From contig AJFK01000169.1 in the NCBI GenBank assembly GCA_000467715.1, forward strand, positions 1 through 26,168: a DNA stretch of 26,168 nucleotides, in the 5' to 3' direction. Origin of the DNA: Hysterium pulicare CBS 123377. Its lineage: Eukaryota; Ascomycota; Dothideomycetes; Hysteriales; Hysteriaceae. Positions within the stretch are counted from its first letter, which is position 1. Every line of letters starts with the position of its first letter. Both the position numbers and the translations under genes were made by a program. Positions 1 through 8,876 of this stretch are shown in pieces. The notes under the pieces were generated by a model, which was not told where the DNA came from, did not search any database, and saw nothing but the letters and a program-made list of their open reading frames with translations.

Positions 1-24
1 GGGGGAGGGGAGGGGGGAGGGGGG
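1..24. other. G-rich tract at the left end
   Basis: The window opens with an almost pure G run broken by single A residues. It does not match the usual fungal telomere repeat (TTAGGG/CCCTAA). With the G run at the other end it suggests a contig boundary or a sequencing artefact. Confidence 0.6.
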
Positions 25-470
25 TTACCGCCTACCGGTTGTCTATAAAGCCTTGCCTTTTCTTCTTGCCTGCTTCCGGTTCTTCACTTTTCGGCACGTT
101 GGTCTGGCTAGCCATTAAACTATGTCACAAAAGACCATATGGATGTTCCGTGCCTACTTATGCGTTGTCAATCCACGGAACGAAGGGAAAGAATGGGTGC
201 GTTCTGGTGCTAAAGCACTGTAGAGCTTATGAATATGTGGTGGACCGTGGCTGGGTTCAACAATAGAACTGCTGAGGGTCGATGGGAGTGTGGATTGTGG
301 TGTTGGCGAGTGAGGATGCAGAGAGATTATGTGCAAGTAGCGAAAGGGGGAGGTGATGTGATGATGAGACTTACTCCTCCTATTTGCTAAAGGTACTCAT
401 CTATCCTTATTATTTCTTAAACACAACTGCCAACCCCATCCTAGCTCCACCAAATCATGTACAGGCATCG
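1..470 (+). repeat. Array unit 1 (left-truncated)
   Basis: TATA at 44-49. The ATG at 139 opens a 24-codon ORF that keeps the hydrophobic CLLM start and ends in a Trp-Cys pair. G-rich block at 284-300. The GATA site lies outside the window or in the G tract. Confidence 0.6.
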
Positions 471-940
471 CTTATCTAATCCACGCACTCCCCGAAATAC
501 TTCTCTCTGCAGGTATAAAGGCCTTCCTCCTCCTTCACTTCTTCCATCTCCTTACTCATGGTATAAATGCCGGGCTTGCCATCAACTTTCGGGATGAAGA
601 TGCCATGGTTTCCTTCGTGCCTGCTTCTGCGCCTTCAGGCAAATGAAGAGCTGGTTCGTATGTCGGATTGGTACCGAAACATGCAAAGCCCACGGTATGA
701 TTTATACTTGCTGGGTCCAATTCGGGAAGCAAAGAAAACCGAGTGGAGTGTGGAGTGTGGGAACGTGGATTGTAAGATGCCTGCTATTGGAGTTGATAGG
801 CTTAAGAGAGGTGGTGGTGAGGTGCGAGGCTCTTGGGTGGTGAGCCTCATCACTATTACTATTCAGCTCCATCATCCCCAGCTATATGCGACCTCTTACC
901 CCCTCCCACCACCTGATCTCAACTATGTACGTAGTACGGC
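471..940 (+). repeat. Array unit 2
   Basis: GATA-type site 471-480, TATA 514-519, ATG 605 (13 codons, frame shifted relative to units 1 and 4), TTGGTACCGAAAC block near 669, GAGTGTGG block 741-760. A second TATAAA at 562-567 is extra to the unit pattern. Confidence 0.65.
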
Positions 941-1414
941 TTATCTAATCTAGCTCTCGCCTTTCCCTCCTTCCGACCATCTATAAAAAGCTCACTTCCT
1001 TCTTCCCTTCCCGGATCTCTACCTACTCCTCACTTCGAGCCCAGAGCCTGATCGGCCATCAAGTCCACGATCGATTCTTTCATGGTCCATTTGTGCTCTG
1101 CTTCTGCCTCTTCAATCAGATATTGCCGGCATCGAATAGGCGTTTTTGGGCGACAAAAACAATTCAGAAGCGAATAGGTGTGGTATTTGAAGCACTTATG
1201 GACTACATAACAATGGGAGTGTGGAGTGTGGAGCGTGGAGTATGATTGTAAGGCCGACTCTCGGAGTTGATGTTTGTAGGAGAGGTAGTGATGAGGGCCA
1301 GGTTTGATGGTGATGAGCTTCATTAATACTCTCTAGCTTAACTATCCCAGGCTATAGAAGATCCTAACCTTAGCTCCTGTGGTAAGACTAGAAGGCCTTG
1401 GTGGATAATATGGG
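941..1414 (+). repeat. Array unit 3
   Basis: GATA-type site 941-950, TATA 982-987, ATG 1082 opening a 31-codon ORF. The GTGTGGAGTGTGG block at 1214-1240 is the longest of this motif in the array. Confidence 0.65.
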
Positions 1415-1920
1415 TTATCTAATCCGTAGCTCTTACTCTCGGATATAAAACGCCCCTCTTCCTTCTTCTCCGCTTCTGACTCCTCACTTCCTGCACAACT
1501 GGCAAGTCTTTACTTGGACTTTCTGAAGTGATCAACCAACAGAAGTTTTCTCCGTCATGGTCGTTTTGTGCCTGCTTCTGCGGCTTCACCGCGTCCGAGA
1601 AAGACTCGGAATGTGGGTTTGGTGCCAAAGTTGAAATAGCTAACGAAACATGTGGTAGTTGCTCTGGCTTCAATCAGACAAAACGCGGGACATTATGGGA
1701 TTTTGGGGTCGTTGATTGGGGTTGTAAAGTCTAATCCTTGAGTTAATAGTTTCGAGAGGAATAGAAGAGGTTGGAAGTGAAGTTCATTTCTCGTCTTTAC
1801 TGAAGGTCTTCATTATTGTTGTCATCATTACCATTATCTTTTCATTCAATTTCCAGCTATAGAGAATTTTAAACTTAGCCCCTACGCCAAGATTAGAAGC
1901 ATTTTGACCAATAGAACAGC
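1415..1920 (+). repeat. Array unit 4
   Basis: GATA-type site 1415-1424, TATA 1444-1449, ATG 1557. The ATG opens a 25-codon ORF beginning MVVLCLLLRL, the best signal-like start in the array. The TTTGGTGCCAAAG block is at about 1618-1630. The GTGTGG block is weak. Confidence 0.65.
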
Positions 1921-2377
1921 TGATCTAATCCACTCCCTCCTTTCCAAGTATAAAACCTCTCCTTTTCGTCGCTCGTCGCCCTCTTCTCGTTCTCCACTCT
2001 AATCACATAAGATCAAGTTGCTATCAGACGCCTGCCGCCAAGCTTCATCATGGCCGCTTTTGTGTCTGTTGTTGGCGAATTGGCTCTTCAATCTCGCAGT
2101 GTGAAGAACAATATGGATTTTGCGTCAACAAAAAACACGGCACGAAGAAACAATGTGGTGGTTGTTCTGCCTTCCATAGCATGAAGCCAAAGCAAAGCAT
2201 GAGATTGTGGAGTGTGGTCGTGATACCAGCATCTAGTGTTAGTAGTCGTGAGAGGATACTTGGTGTAAAGTTCAATTCTCATCTTTACTGCAGGTCTTCA
2301 ACATCATCCAGTTTCATCATATTCTGATCACAATCATGCCACTCGTCACCTATTCTACTGTCACTTTACTGCGCGGC
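1921..2377 (+). repeat. Array unit 5
   Basis: GATA-type site 1921-1930 (first T replaced), TATA 1949-1954, ATG 2050 opening a 44-codon ORF. GTGGAGTGTGG block near 2206-2217. Confidence 0.65.
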
Positions 2378-2830
2378 TTATCTATCAACTCTTTCCTTTT
2401 CTTCCCGACGCCCCTCTCCCTTCCAGGTATAAAACCTTCCTCGTCCTCAAAACTTCATAAATTGGATACAGGATTGAACAAACTTTAAGCAGCTGAGGTT
2501 AGCTTGACATCAATTGGAACAAAATCTCTTACAAATGGTTCCTCTGTGCCTCCACCGATGTATCTTCAACGGTAGCCAACCATTGGTGCTTTGGGTACCA
2601 AAAGTAGATTTCTTGTGGCTTGATGCTGTGGCTGTTGAGTTCAGTTAAGGAGATTCATCTGCGGTCATGGGAGTTCGGTTGTACTCGACGTTGCCGACAT
2701 TATTCAAGCTGAGGTGGAGTGCTTATCAATGATAAGCTTCGTCACTATTCGCCTGAACCATCTCACACTGTGGAGGCTTCGTCTCCCTAACTCCTTCGGG
2801 CAAAAAAGAAGCATTTGATGTTTGAACCGC
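2378..2830 (+). repeat. Array unit 6
   Basis: GATA-type site 2378-2387 (TTATCTATCA variant), TATA 2428-2433, ATG 2535 opening a 37-codon ORF beginning MVPLCL, followed by a TTTGGGTACCAAAA block. Confidence 0.6.
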
Positions 2831-3142
2831 TTATCTAATCCCCTGCCTAAATGCTGACTTTCTAGGTATAAATCCTTCTCCCTATCTTTTACTCCCTCCG
2901 TCCCCTTACTGCGAACTAGGTCTGACCTTCTATTACCTTCTCAAAGAAAGACTCATGGTCCCTTGCCGCTCAGCAGTGTTCTTTAACCCAGCGAGCCAAC
3001 CCAGAAATGGGATTCGTTGTCAAAACCTCAGATGGACGACAATATGTGGGTGGTGGAGTGGTTCATTAAGGATCTTGAGGAAGTTATGGGCGCTTGGTAG
3101 TATAGAGTATCACAAACTATGTCATTAAAGGGCTAGCACGGC
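2831..3142 (+). repeat. Array unit 7 (short)
   Basis: GATA-type site 2831-2840, TATA 2867-2872, ATG 2955 opening a 57-codon ORF. At about 312 bp this unit is shortened, apparently in its 3' half. Confidence 0.55.
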
Positions 3143-3612
3143 TTGTCTAATCAACCGCCCTCCTTTTCCTTAAAGCCTTTCTCCCTATATGTAACTAGCC
3201 TTCGTATTCTTCCACTCCCCAATCCTCACTTTAAACCCAAAGGCTTGGCTTTTCATCTATTATGTGGGAACATAGATTCGCATGGTCTCTGTGTGCTTGC
3301 TTCTGAATCTCAAACAGCCGCCGCGACCTTGGTGGACTGGTGCCAAAACGTGGCCTATCGTCATTGTATGTGGTCGCTGTTGGCGGGGTTAGATGTATGG
3401 ATAATGGAGGTTGAGTTGAGCGTTAAGAGTGAGAAAAGACCAAGAAGTGATAGAACAGAATTGGAAAAGGGGAAGGTGGTGAGCATCAGCTTTACACCTC
3501 GTGGTTGATGGAAGTGCTCATTACTCATCCATCCTCAGCCGCAGTCACTCCATCCACCGGTACTCCATTCACTGGCCACAGCCCTACATCCCTTCTCATA
3601 AGATAGTGCAAC
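3143..3612 (+). repeat. Array unit 8
   Basis: GATA-like site 3143-3152 (TTGTCTAATC, one change kills the GATA core), TATA degraded to CTTAAAGCC near 3170. The ATG at 3282 opens a 36-codon ORF beginning MVSVCLLLNL. GACTGGTGCCAAAACG block near 3337. Confidence 0.55.
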
Positions 3613-4044
3613 TTAACCAATCCACCCCTATCCTTATCTTCCTAGATCTAAGACACTCCTTTACTTCTTTCCTTTCTCACTTCTGATTCCTCACTTTCTG
3701 AATATCAAGCGATTTCTCAAGTTATCAACTAGCGCCTAAGAGCCCTATAATGCCTGCTTTAGATACTCTGCTTGTGTCAATGATTGAGCGAAGACTCTTC
3801 AAGATATGGGTTTTGGGTATATTATGCTCTGGATACTGGGTGGGTTAAACTCAGAGACTATGGAAATCGATGAGAGTGTGGAGTGTGGAGTTAGTGAGGA
3901 ATTGAAAAGAGAGAAATAAGTGGCAGTGAAGATGGAGAAGGTCGCGATGATACTACTTATTCCTCCATGGTTACTGAGGGACCGATTTCGGGTATCTATA
4001 AATTGACTACAAGAGCTCAAGAGATGGCACGACATATCTGTTCT
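3613..4044 (+). repeat. Array unit 9 (degenerate)
   Basis: GATA-like site degraded (TTAACCAATC, 3613-3622), TATA degraded (ATCTAAGAC near 3646). The ATG at 3750 aligns with the TGCCTGCTT block rather than with the usual start. A clear GAGTGTGGAGTGTGG block is at 3871-3890. Confidence 0.5.
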
Positions 4045-4474
4045 GCTTACTCCCCAAATCCCGTAAACCTTTCTCCCAGATATAAAACTTCCCACTTTCC
4101 TGCACTTCGGACAACACTGGACTGGCCTCTTCCAAGCTATCGATAAACAAGAAAAAACCGTCACAAGGTCCTTCGTGTCCGCTTCTGTGTCTTCAATTGA
4201 TCGGAATAAAGATGCACATGTGGCAAAGTCGCAGAATAGGAGTAGGTCACCGAGTCCGCTGTTGGTTGGATTCTCCAAAACATCCTCATACTCATGGGAT
4301 TTCGGAGTGGGTATTGGCAGAAGTGTCGAGTGAGCATAGAGGGTAAACTTATTTCATACTTTATAGTCGCTGCTGAGGTTCATCATCACCGTTACGCTGC
4401 ATCGATCACCTTTACTACAAGAGCTCTAACACTTTAGGTAAGCCGACTTTATGAGTTTTGAAGACGTAGTGCGG
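4045..4474 (+). repeat. Array unit 10
   Basis: Intact TATA at 4081-4086, GATA-type site lost. The usual ATGGTCC is AAGGTCC at 4165, so the mini-ORF has no start, yet the following TCTTCAATTGATC block is retained. Confidence 0.5.
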
Positions 4475-4485
4475 CTAATTTAATC

Positions 4486-5083
4486 GCGCTGTAGCCAAAC
4501 CTCCGAGCATCGGAGATGGAATATACCTTAAGAGAGGTTTGCCGAAGAAATCTGAAGGCTTTTAATCTTTGCCTCACACGTAAATACTGAGAACACGTAA
4601 AATCCCTGTTCCACATGCTTGCCTCATTTCCCCCAAATCTCTCATTCCTTTTGGTACTTCACGTGATTCTCTCCTACGGACTAAAACTGCAAGACTCTTT
4701 CTATGCCTCCAAAGTCCAGGCCATCGGCTTGATTAACAACCTGGTTGCCATGTTCTTGTCGTGTGAGGTCGAATAAAAGAACAATGACCCTGGTTGTCTC
4801 CAAGTATTGTCATTCCTTTGTCAGGCCTGCACCAAGCCATCCTTTGTACATGCATCCTGAACGCAATCTTGCATGCATTGAGCCATCCTTTGTACAAACG
4901 TATGGCCAGAACGCCATCTTGCAATACAAATAAAGTGCAGATAGACAATGACTTTGTCTAGTGTGCTAAAGATAGGCGTGAATGAAATACATGTATCTGG
5001 CTATGATAATGAAATCGTTCATCAGAAGATATCGAGCAATCTCGAAGCACACAATCTAATCTCAATAACCAAAGCAAGAAAAA
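4486..5083. other. Intergenic region upstream of the first SET gene
   Basis: About 600 nt with no gene I can support. It contains a two-copy direct repeat (4835-4923) and an A-rich stretch just before the ATG at 5084. No clear TATA box is seen close to the start. Confidence 0.5.
4835..4923. repeat. Two-copy direct repeat, period about 46 bp
   Basis: AGCCATCCTTTGTACA occurs at 4835-4850 and again at 4881-4896. Each copy is followed by a variant of GAACGCNATCTTGCA (ending near 4873 and 4923). A looser partial copy may lie just upstream near 4808-4825. Confidence 0.7.
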
Positions 5084-6175
5084 ATGGCGGCGAGGCGAAC
5101 AGCAGCAGCGGCTGGTACCGTAAAACCAGGGGGATCCACTCTTCAGAAGCAGATTGCGACGAAGAGGAATACGAACCAGGTACGCAAGCCATCCCAAACG
5201 AAGCCGCCAAAGAACATAAACACCTTGCAAAGATCCCCCAGCATCAATACCCAGATCTCCAAACAAATAGAAATGAAACCTCTCGTTCAAACTCCATACT
5301 ATGCCCCAACACTAAGCTGCCCCGAAACGTTTTTCTACACATCAGACTCCAAGACCCGAATCCGCAACAAGGGTTGCGGTATAGCCCCCAAGAGCATCAA
5401 CACTTGCATCGTCGATGCCGAAGACTGGATTGAGATTCCCACGCCTCGAAACTTCACCAGCGAAGAATTCCGAAACCTCACACCGGAGAAACTGCTAAAA
5501 GTCAGAGCCGGAACTGAGTTGGTCCCACTGATCTGTCTAGGGAGAAAGTGTTGGAGCGATACGGATGTATGGGGTGATGCATGTCCCAGTAATGCAGCAA
5601 GACGTGGCCGGAACCAAACCTGCACGCACACGTTCAAGGAATGGGCCAGTGGCGGCTTGAAGTGGCAGTCTCGGTTTGAGTTGGTAAGTGCCGGAGACAG
5701 GGGCATCGGCGTGCAGACCAAAGTTCCGTGGAAGAAAGATGACGTTTTGGGTTGCTATATCGGGCAGATACTTCCGAAACCGTGGTTTGGGGATGACTAT
5801 AGCTTTGCAATTCCTGTAGGGCCGAACATTGCGGGTAGGGGTAGGAGATCTGTTGGTTATATCGACGCGGTGGAATATGGGAATTGGACCCGGTTCATTA
5901 ACCACTCCTGCGATGCGCACTGTATTTTTGAACTTTGTCGGGTGGGCGATACGTTGGTAGTTGCGGTTGTTGCGCGGAAGGATATAGATGCCAATGTCGA
6001 GGTTACGGTGAATTATGGGCATGCATATTTTGAGGGGAGGGAATGCTTGTGCGGAGCAAAGAACTGCGTAGAGAGGAAGAAGATGATGATGGAGAAAAAG
6101 AACGAACCGGAGGCAAAGAATGGAGGACGCGTCTCTAAGCGTCGTCGAAAGCGCCTGACTTGGAAAGTGCGATAG
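5084..6175 (+). CDS. SET-domain protein 1 (putative lysine methyltransferase)
   Basis: A single-exon gene for 363 residues, starting at an ATG in an A-rich context. The SET domain spans about residues 196-312: DRGIGV near 205, the YIG turn at 225-227, RFINHSC at 270-276 and VNYG at 309-312. The post-SET CLCGAKNC (321-328) has the canonical CxCxxxxC spacing, which with C276 would form the usual zinc site. So the S-adenosylmethionine and lysine pockets look intact. Before SET lies a module shared with the two SET proteins at 12414-13670 and 14275-16545: DW near 114, a C-LG-x-x-C-W cluster (151-157) and C-x-H-x-F-x-EW (180-187). The tail is short and basic (SKRRRKRL), a likely nuclear signal. 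The N-terminus resembles histone H3 (see findings). Substrate unknown; the SET call is strong, activity is inferred. Confidence 0.88.
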   Translation: MAARRTAAAAGTVKPGGSTLQKQIATKRNTNQVRKPSQTKPPKNINTLQRSPSINTQISKQIEMKPLVQTPYYAPTLSCPETFFYTSDSKTRIRNKGCGIAPKSINTCIVDAEDWIEIPTPRNFTSEEFRNLTPEKLLKVRAGTELVPLICLGRKCWSDTDVWGDACPSNAARRGRNQTCTHTFKEWASGGLKWQSRFELVSAGDRGIGVQTKVPWKKDDVLGCYIGQILPKPWFGDDYSFAIPVGPNIAGRGRRSVGYIDAVEYGNWTRFINHSCDAHCIFELCRVGDTLVVAVVARKDIDANVEVTVNYGHAYFEGRECLCGAKNCVERKKMMMEKKNEPEAKNGGRVSKRRRKRLTWKVR

Positions 6176-6528
6176 GACGGTTTCCAAGACTTGAGCAAAC
6201 TTCAAGTCGGTTTAAAGATAGCCTATGAGTTAACTGAAGAGTAAGTGCATTGCTTTCCATGGGCAGCGGGAAAGGCGTGCCTTGGCCGACCAGCATATCC
6301 ATACGGGTATCTAAACTTGAAAGCTATTCAATTTTCTTTCTTAACCAGGAGTCTCGACGTTTTAAAGCTGATTTTGATTCGTATTGTGGGTATCATTTCT
6401 ACCATTTTAGTTCGTGACAAGAATTTTGCTGTAGAGTCAGGATGCATCCCTTCGCATGAAAGTCGCTGCGGCCGGAACAGACATAACCTCGTTTCGATGC
6501 CCAATTTCGTAGAGTCACATACATATTA
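6176..6528. other. Convergent 3' intergenic region
   Basis: About 350 nt between the stop of SET protein 1 (+) and the stop of NOP12 (-). It should hold both 3' untranslated regions. I see no gene or strong repeat. Confidence 0.5.
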
Positions 6529-8349
6529 CTACTTCCCGGGTTTCTTCCCGCCACCGGCCTTCCATGCCGCACCTCTTTTACTGCTCCGGGATTTTGGCTT
6601 CCCACCTTTCTTCTTTCCGCCCAATTTCAGCCCATTTGTGCCCTGTTTGCTACTTGCACGGTGCCCTTCGAATATGAAGGATTCTGGTGATTTGAATGGG
6701 AGGTTGCTTCGTGGTACAGTTGTCGAAGATGGCTTCCGGTTGGGTTGGAACTGGGCCGCACCAGCTCGTCCAAAGAGTTTGCGCGCTCGACCTTGCATGG
6801 ATTTCTGTTGATCAGAAACTTTTGGGATGTATATACCGTTGGGATTTCCCGGCTTGTTCCAGGTTGGGGTTGCGCTCTTGGCATTCCGTTTGACTGCTTT
6901 GGCGCGAACGACTCGGAGTTTACGCGGCAACAGAGGCGGAAACTTCTGGTCGTTGAATTGAAGGGCAGCCTCGACACCGTTCTCGTCCTGATGCTCAATT
7001 AGCTAGCGAAATGTAAGAAAGCGATGCCCAACATACCGTGAATTGCACATAGGCGAATCCTTTTCCGACTCTGGTCTTGGGATCGCGAACCACTCGTACA
7101 CTTTCTACCGTCCCAGCCTTGCCAAATTGAACCCACAACCCTTCTTCAACATCACCGGGTGGCTTACTCTTTTTCTTCTTTTCTCCGTCTTCGTTATTTT
7201 GTAGTGAACTCGCATCATCGACAAATCCGAGATTGCCAACAAAAATACATCGGCGATGATCTGTCTTGGACGGATGGGCTACTTCGTCAACACGTAAATG
7301 TCGGCCCAGCACTGTCGTGCCATTTAATCTCTTCGCAGCTTCTCTTGCGGCGATTTGAGTGGAATATACAGCATAAGCATTTGTGCTTTTAGTGGTCGCA
7401 TCCATAATTTCCTTCTTGGCAAAAGCTGCCTTCTTAGGTACTGCAGTCGCAAAAGCTGTAGAGCGAAAACGTATTGATTCGACCTTGTGAGGAGGCTTGT
7501 GCTGAGGAAGGGAAGGAACGAAGGATGCGAGGTGATTGAGTAAGGTCTTTTTGGCTGGCTTCGAGGTGATGGCTTCAGTCGAGACGTTACCAAGGAAGAC
7601 GGTCCGTCCCGCTTTCTCGAGTTCTTCCTCGTCTCTTGATGGTGCCAAAGTCTCATGTTTAGGGATATCGGTTGCCTCTTCATCAGACCCGACCGACTCT
7701 TCGTCTTCGTCTTGTGTCGAGGCAGAGGAGGCACCTGATTCAGACCCACTTCCGTCGTCTTTATCGTTATTGGCATCCTCAAGCTTTCGCCTTTTCTTTT
7801 CTTGCCCAGCGGACCGCTTCGCATCTTCCTTGGCTTCCTCTCGAGCGATCTTACGCATGTACCTCTCCTCAACCTCCTCTTCCTTGTTTCCACGCTTCCG
7901 TTTCTTGTGCGATGACGCCTGAGTCACATTTATCACGGAATCCCGCAGACGTGCAAGTGCCGTATCCTCATTGGACTGGGTTTGCTCCGAATCTGAAGAC
8001 TCGTCGCTGACTGGTTCATCATCTTCTGACGTATCGTCCCCATACTCAATATCGTCATCCTCCACTTCTTCGTCTCCAGAATCGGCGCTCGAGAGTTCTT
8101 CGTCATTTTCGGCAAGTTCAGCCTCGGTTGCTGCTTTGGCCAGTGAAGGTTGGGAGCGAGCTTTCGTAGGTGGTTTGACCGGTCCCAGCTAGAGTTGATG
8201 TCAGCAAATGACTTCATCCACGCAATTGTTTGACAAATTCGTAGATAGACACATACACTGCCAGCAAATAACGATGTTAGGTTTGGGTCAAAGACAGTCT
8301 TGTTGGCAGATAACGAAAGGCCGCCAGTAGCCTTCCCCGGGCCTTGCAT
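6529..8349 (-). CDS. NOP12: Nucleolar protein 12-type RNA-binding protein
   Basis: Three exons on the minus strand: 8349-8257, 8188-7037 and 6987-6529. The introns (8256-8189, 68 nt; 7036-6988, 49 nt) both begin GTATGT. The joined protein is 567 residues. An acidic, lysine-rich first third (DEE/SDE runs, KKRKRG) precedes two RRM domains. RRM1 is about residues 226-334 (RNP2 TVFLGNV at 227-233). RRM2 starts at about 345 (CIFVGNLGF) with RNP1 KGFAYVQF at 407-414, just before intron 2. After the second intron come DENGVEAAL and [11 protein letters not shown], then a basic GKKKGGKP tail. In yeast, Nop12 is a nucleolar factor for 25S rRNA maturation and 60S biogenesis; that role is transferred by family. 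A TAG acceptor nearer the donor would add five residues in frame; the CAG used here fits the RRM better. Confidence 0.92.
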
Positions 8350-8876
8350 GCTGTCTGATCTGTCGTGTGTTTTATATTATAGCGAGACGATTGTGGTGAT
8401 GTCCGTCTCTGTCTTTTGTGAAAGTTGACTCCATTCGTTGAAATTTTAGCCGGCGTCGGAATTTCTTAAGGCCGGCGAATAGCTTGATCCCTGCAGCCGC
8501 TAGGGTTCTCGTCACGCAGTCGGCATTGAGATCAACCCGCTTGTTGAACGCAGTCGAGCACATCCAGGTCTCCGCTACAGAACACCCTCCATTCACCACT
8601 GCCACCCTTCACCCATGTAGACCACCTTGGCTTCGCGGGTCTTTCACCATATTCACTATATTCACTTTCTTCAAATCCATCGCTACCGGGAATTTACACG
8701 TCGGAGGCCGCACCCAACAGCACTGCCGTCAGAAGCCTTTTTTGCCCGCATTCTGCGCCAACTGACCACAACGGTCTCTTTCAAGGCTTCTGCACCAAAG
8801 GCCTTGCTCACTGGCATCAGATCACAAGTACATACAATTGGACAATAGCGAAAACGGTTTTCTGCCTAGGCGCACC
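8350..8876. promoter_or_regulatory. Divergent intergenic region NOP12 / dep1
   Basis: About 530 nt separate the two outward-pointing starts, so it must hold both promoters. TTTATATTATAG lies 21-32 nt upstream of the NOP12 ATG. No other motif stands out, and the ORFs here have no recognisable domain. Confidence 0.55.

Larger units (their letters stand above)
1..4485 (+). repeat. Tandem array of about ten diverged promoter-like units
   Basis: A head-to-tail array seen by eye. Each unit carries, in order: a GATA-type site (TTATCTAATC or close), 20-50 nt of C/T-rich DNA, a TATA box (aggTATAAAacc), a pyrimidine-rich stretch often ending in TCACTTC, and an ATG in a block resembling ATGGTCnnTTTGTGCCTGCT. 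Then come a TTTGGTGCCAAA-like block, a GAGTGTGGAGTGTGG-like block, and usually a GAGCTTCATCA-like stretch before the next GATA site. TATA boxes or their remnants lie at 44, 514, 982, 1444, 1949, 2428, 2867, about 3170, about 3646 and 4081. Most spacings are 435-505 nt; one is about 303. Units are too diverged to be recent copies. They could be decayed or fast-evolving tiny genes, non-coding transcription units, or a regulatory array. A trailing GATA-like site at 4475-4485 has no TATA after it. Confidence 0.75.

Noticed and set aside
1-24. G-rich ends as telomere or G-quadruplex element
   Set aside because: No TTAGGG-type repeat. The same kind of pure G tract at both window ends is better explained by contig edges or sequencing artefact.
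562-567. Second TATAAA in array unit 2 as a separate promoter
   Set aside because: It has no GATA-type site before it and no matching element in the other units; probably chance.
3143-3508. 121-codon + ORF in array unit 8
   Set aside because: It starts inside the degraded GATA/TATA region and runs across block boundaries. It has no domain, and the other units do not keep this frame.
3799-4278. 159-codon minus-strand ORF across array units 9 and 10
   Set aside because: It crosses a unit boundary on the opposite strand, has no recognisable domain and no equivalent in the other units.
4948-5433. 161-codon + ORF overlapping the start of SET protein 1
   Set aside because: It overlaps a well supported gene in another frame and shows no domain of its own.
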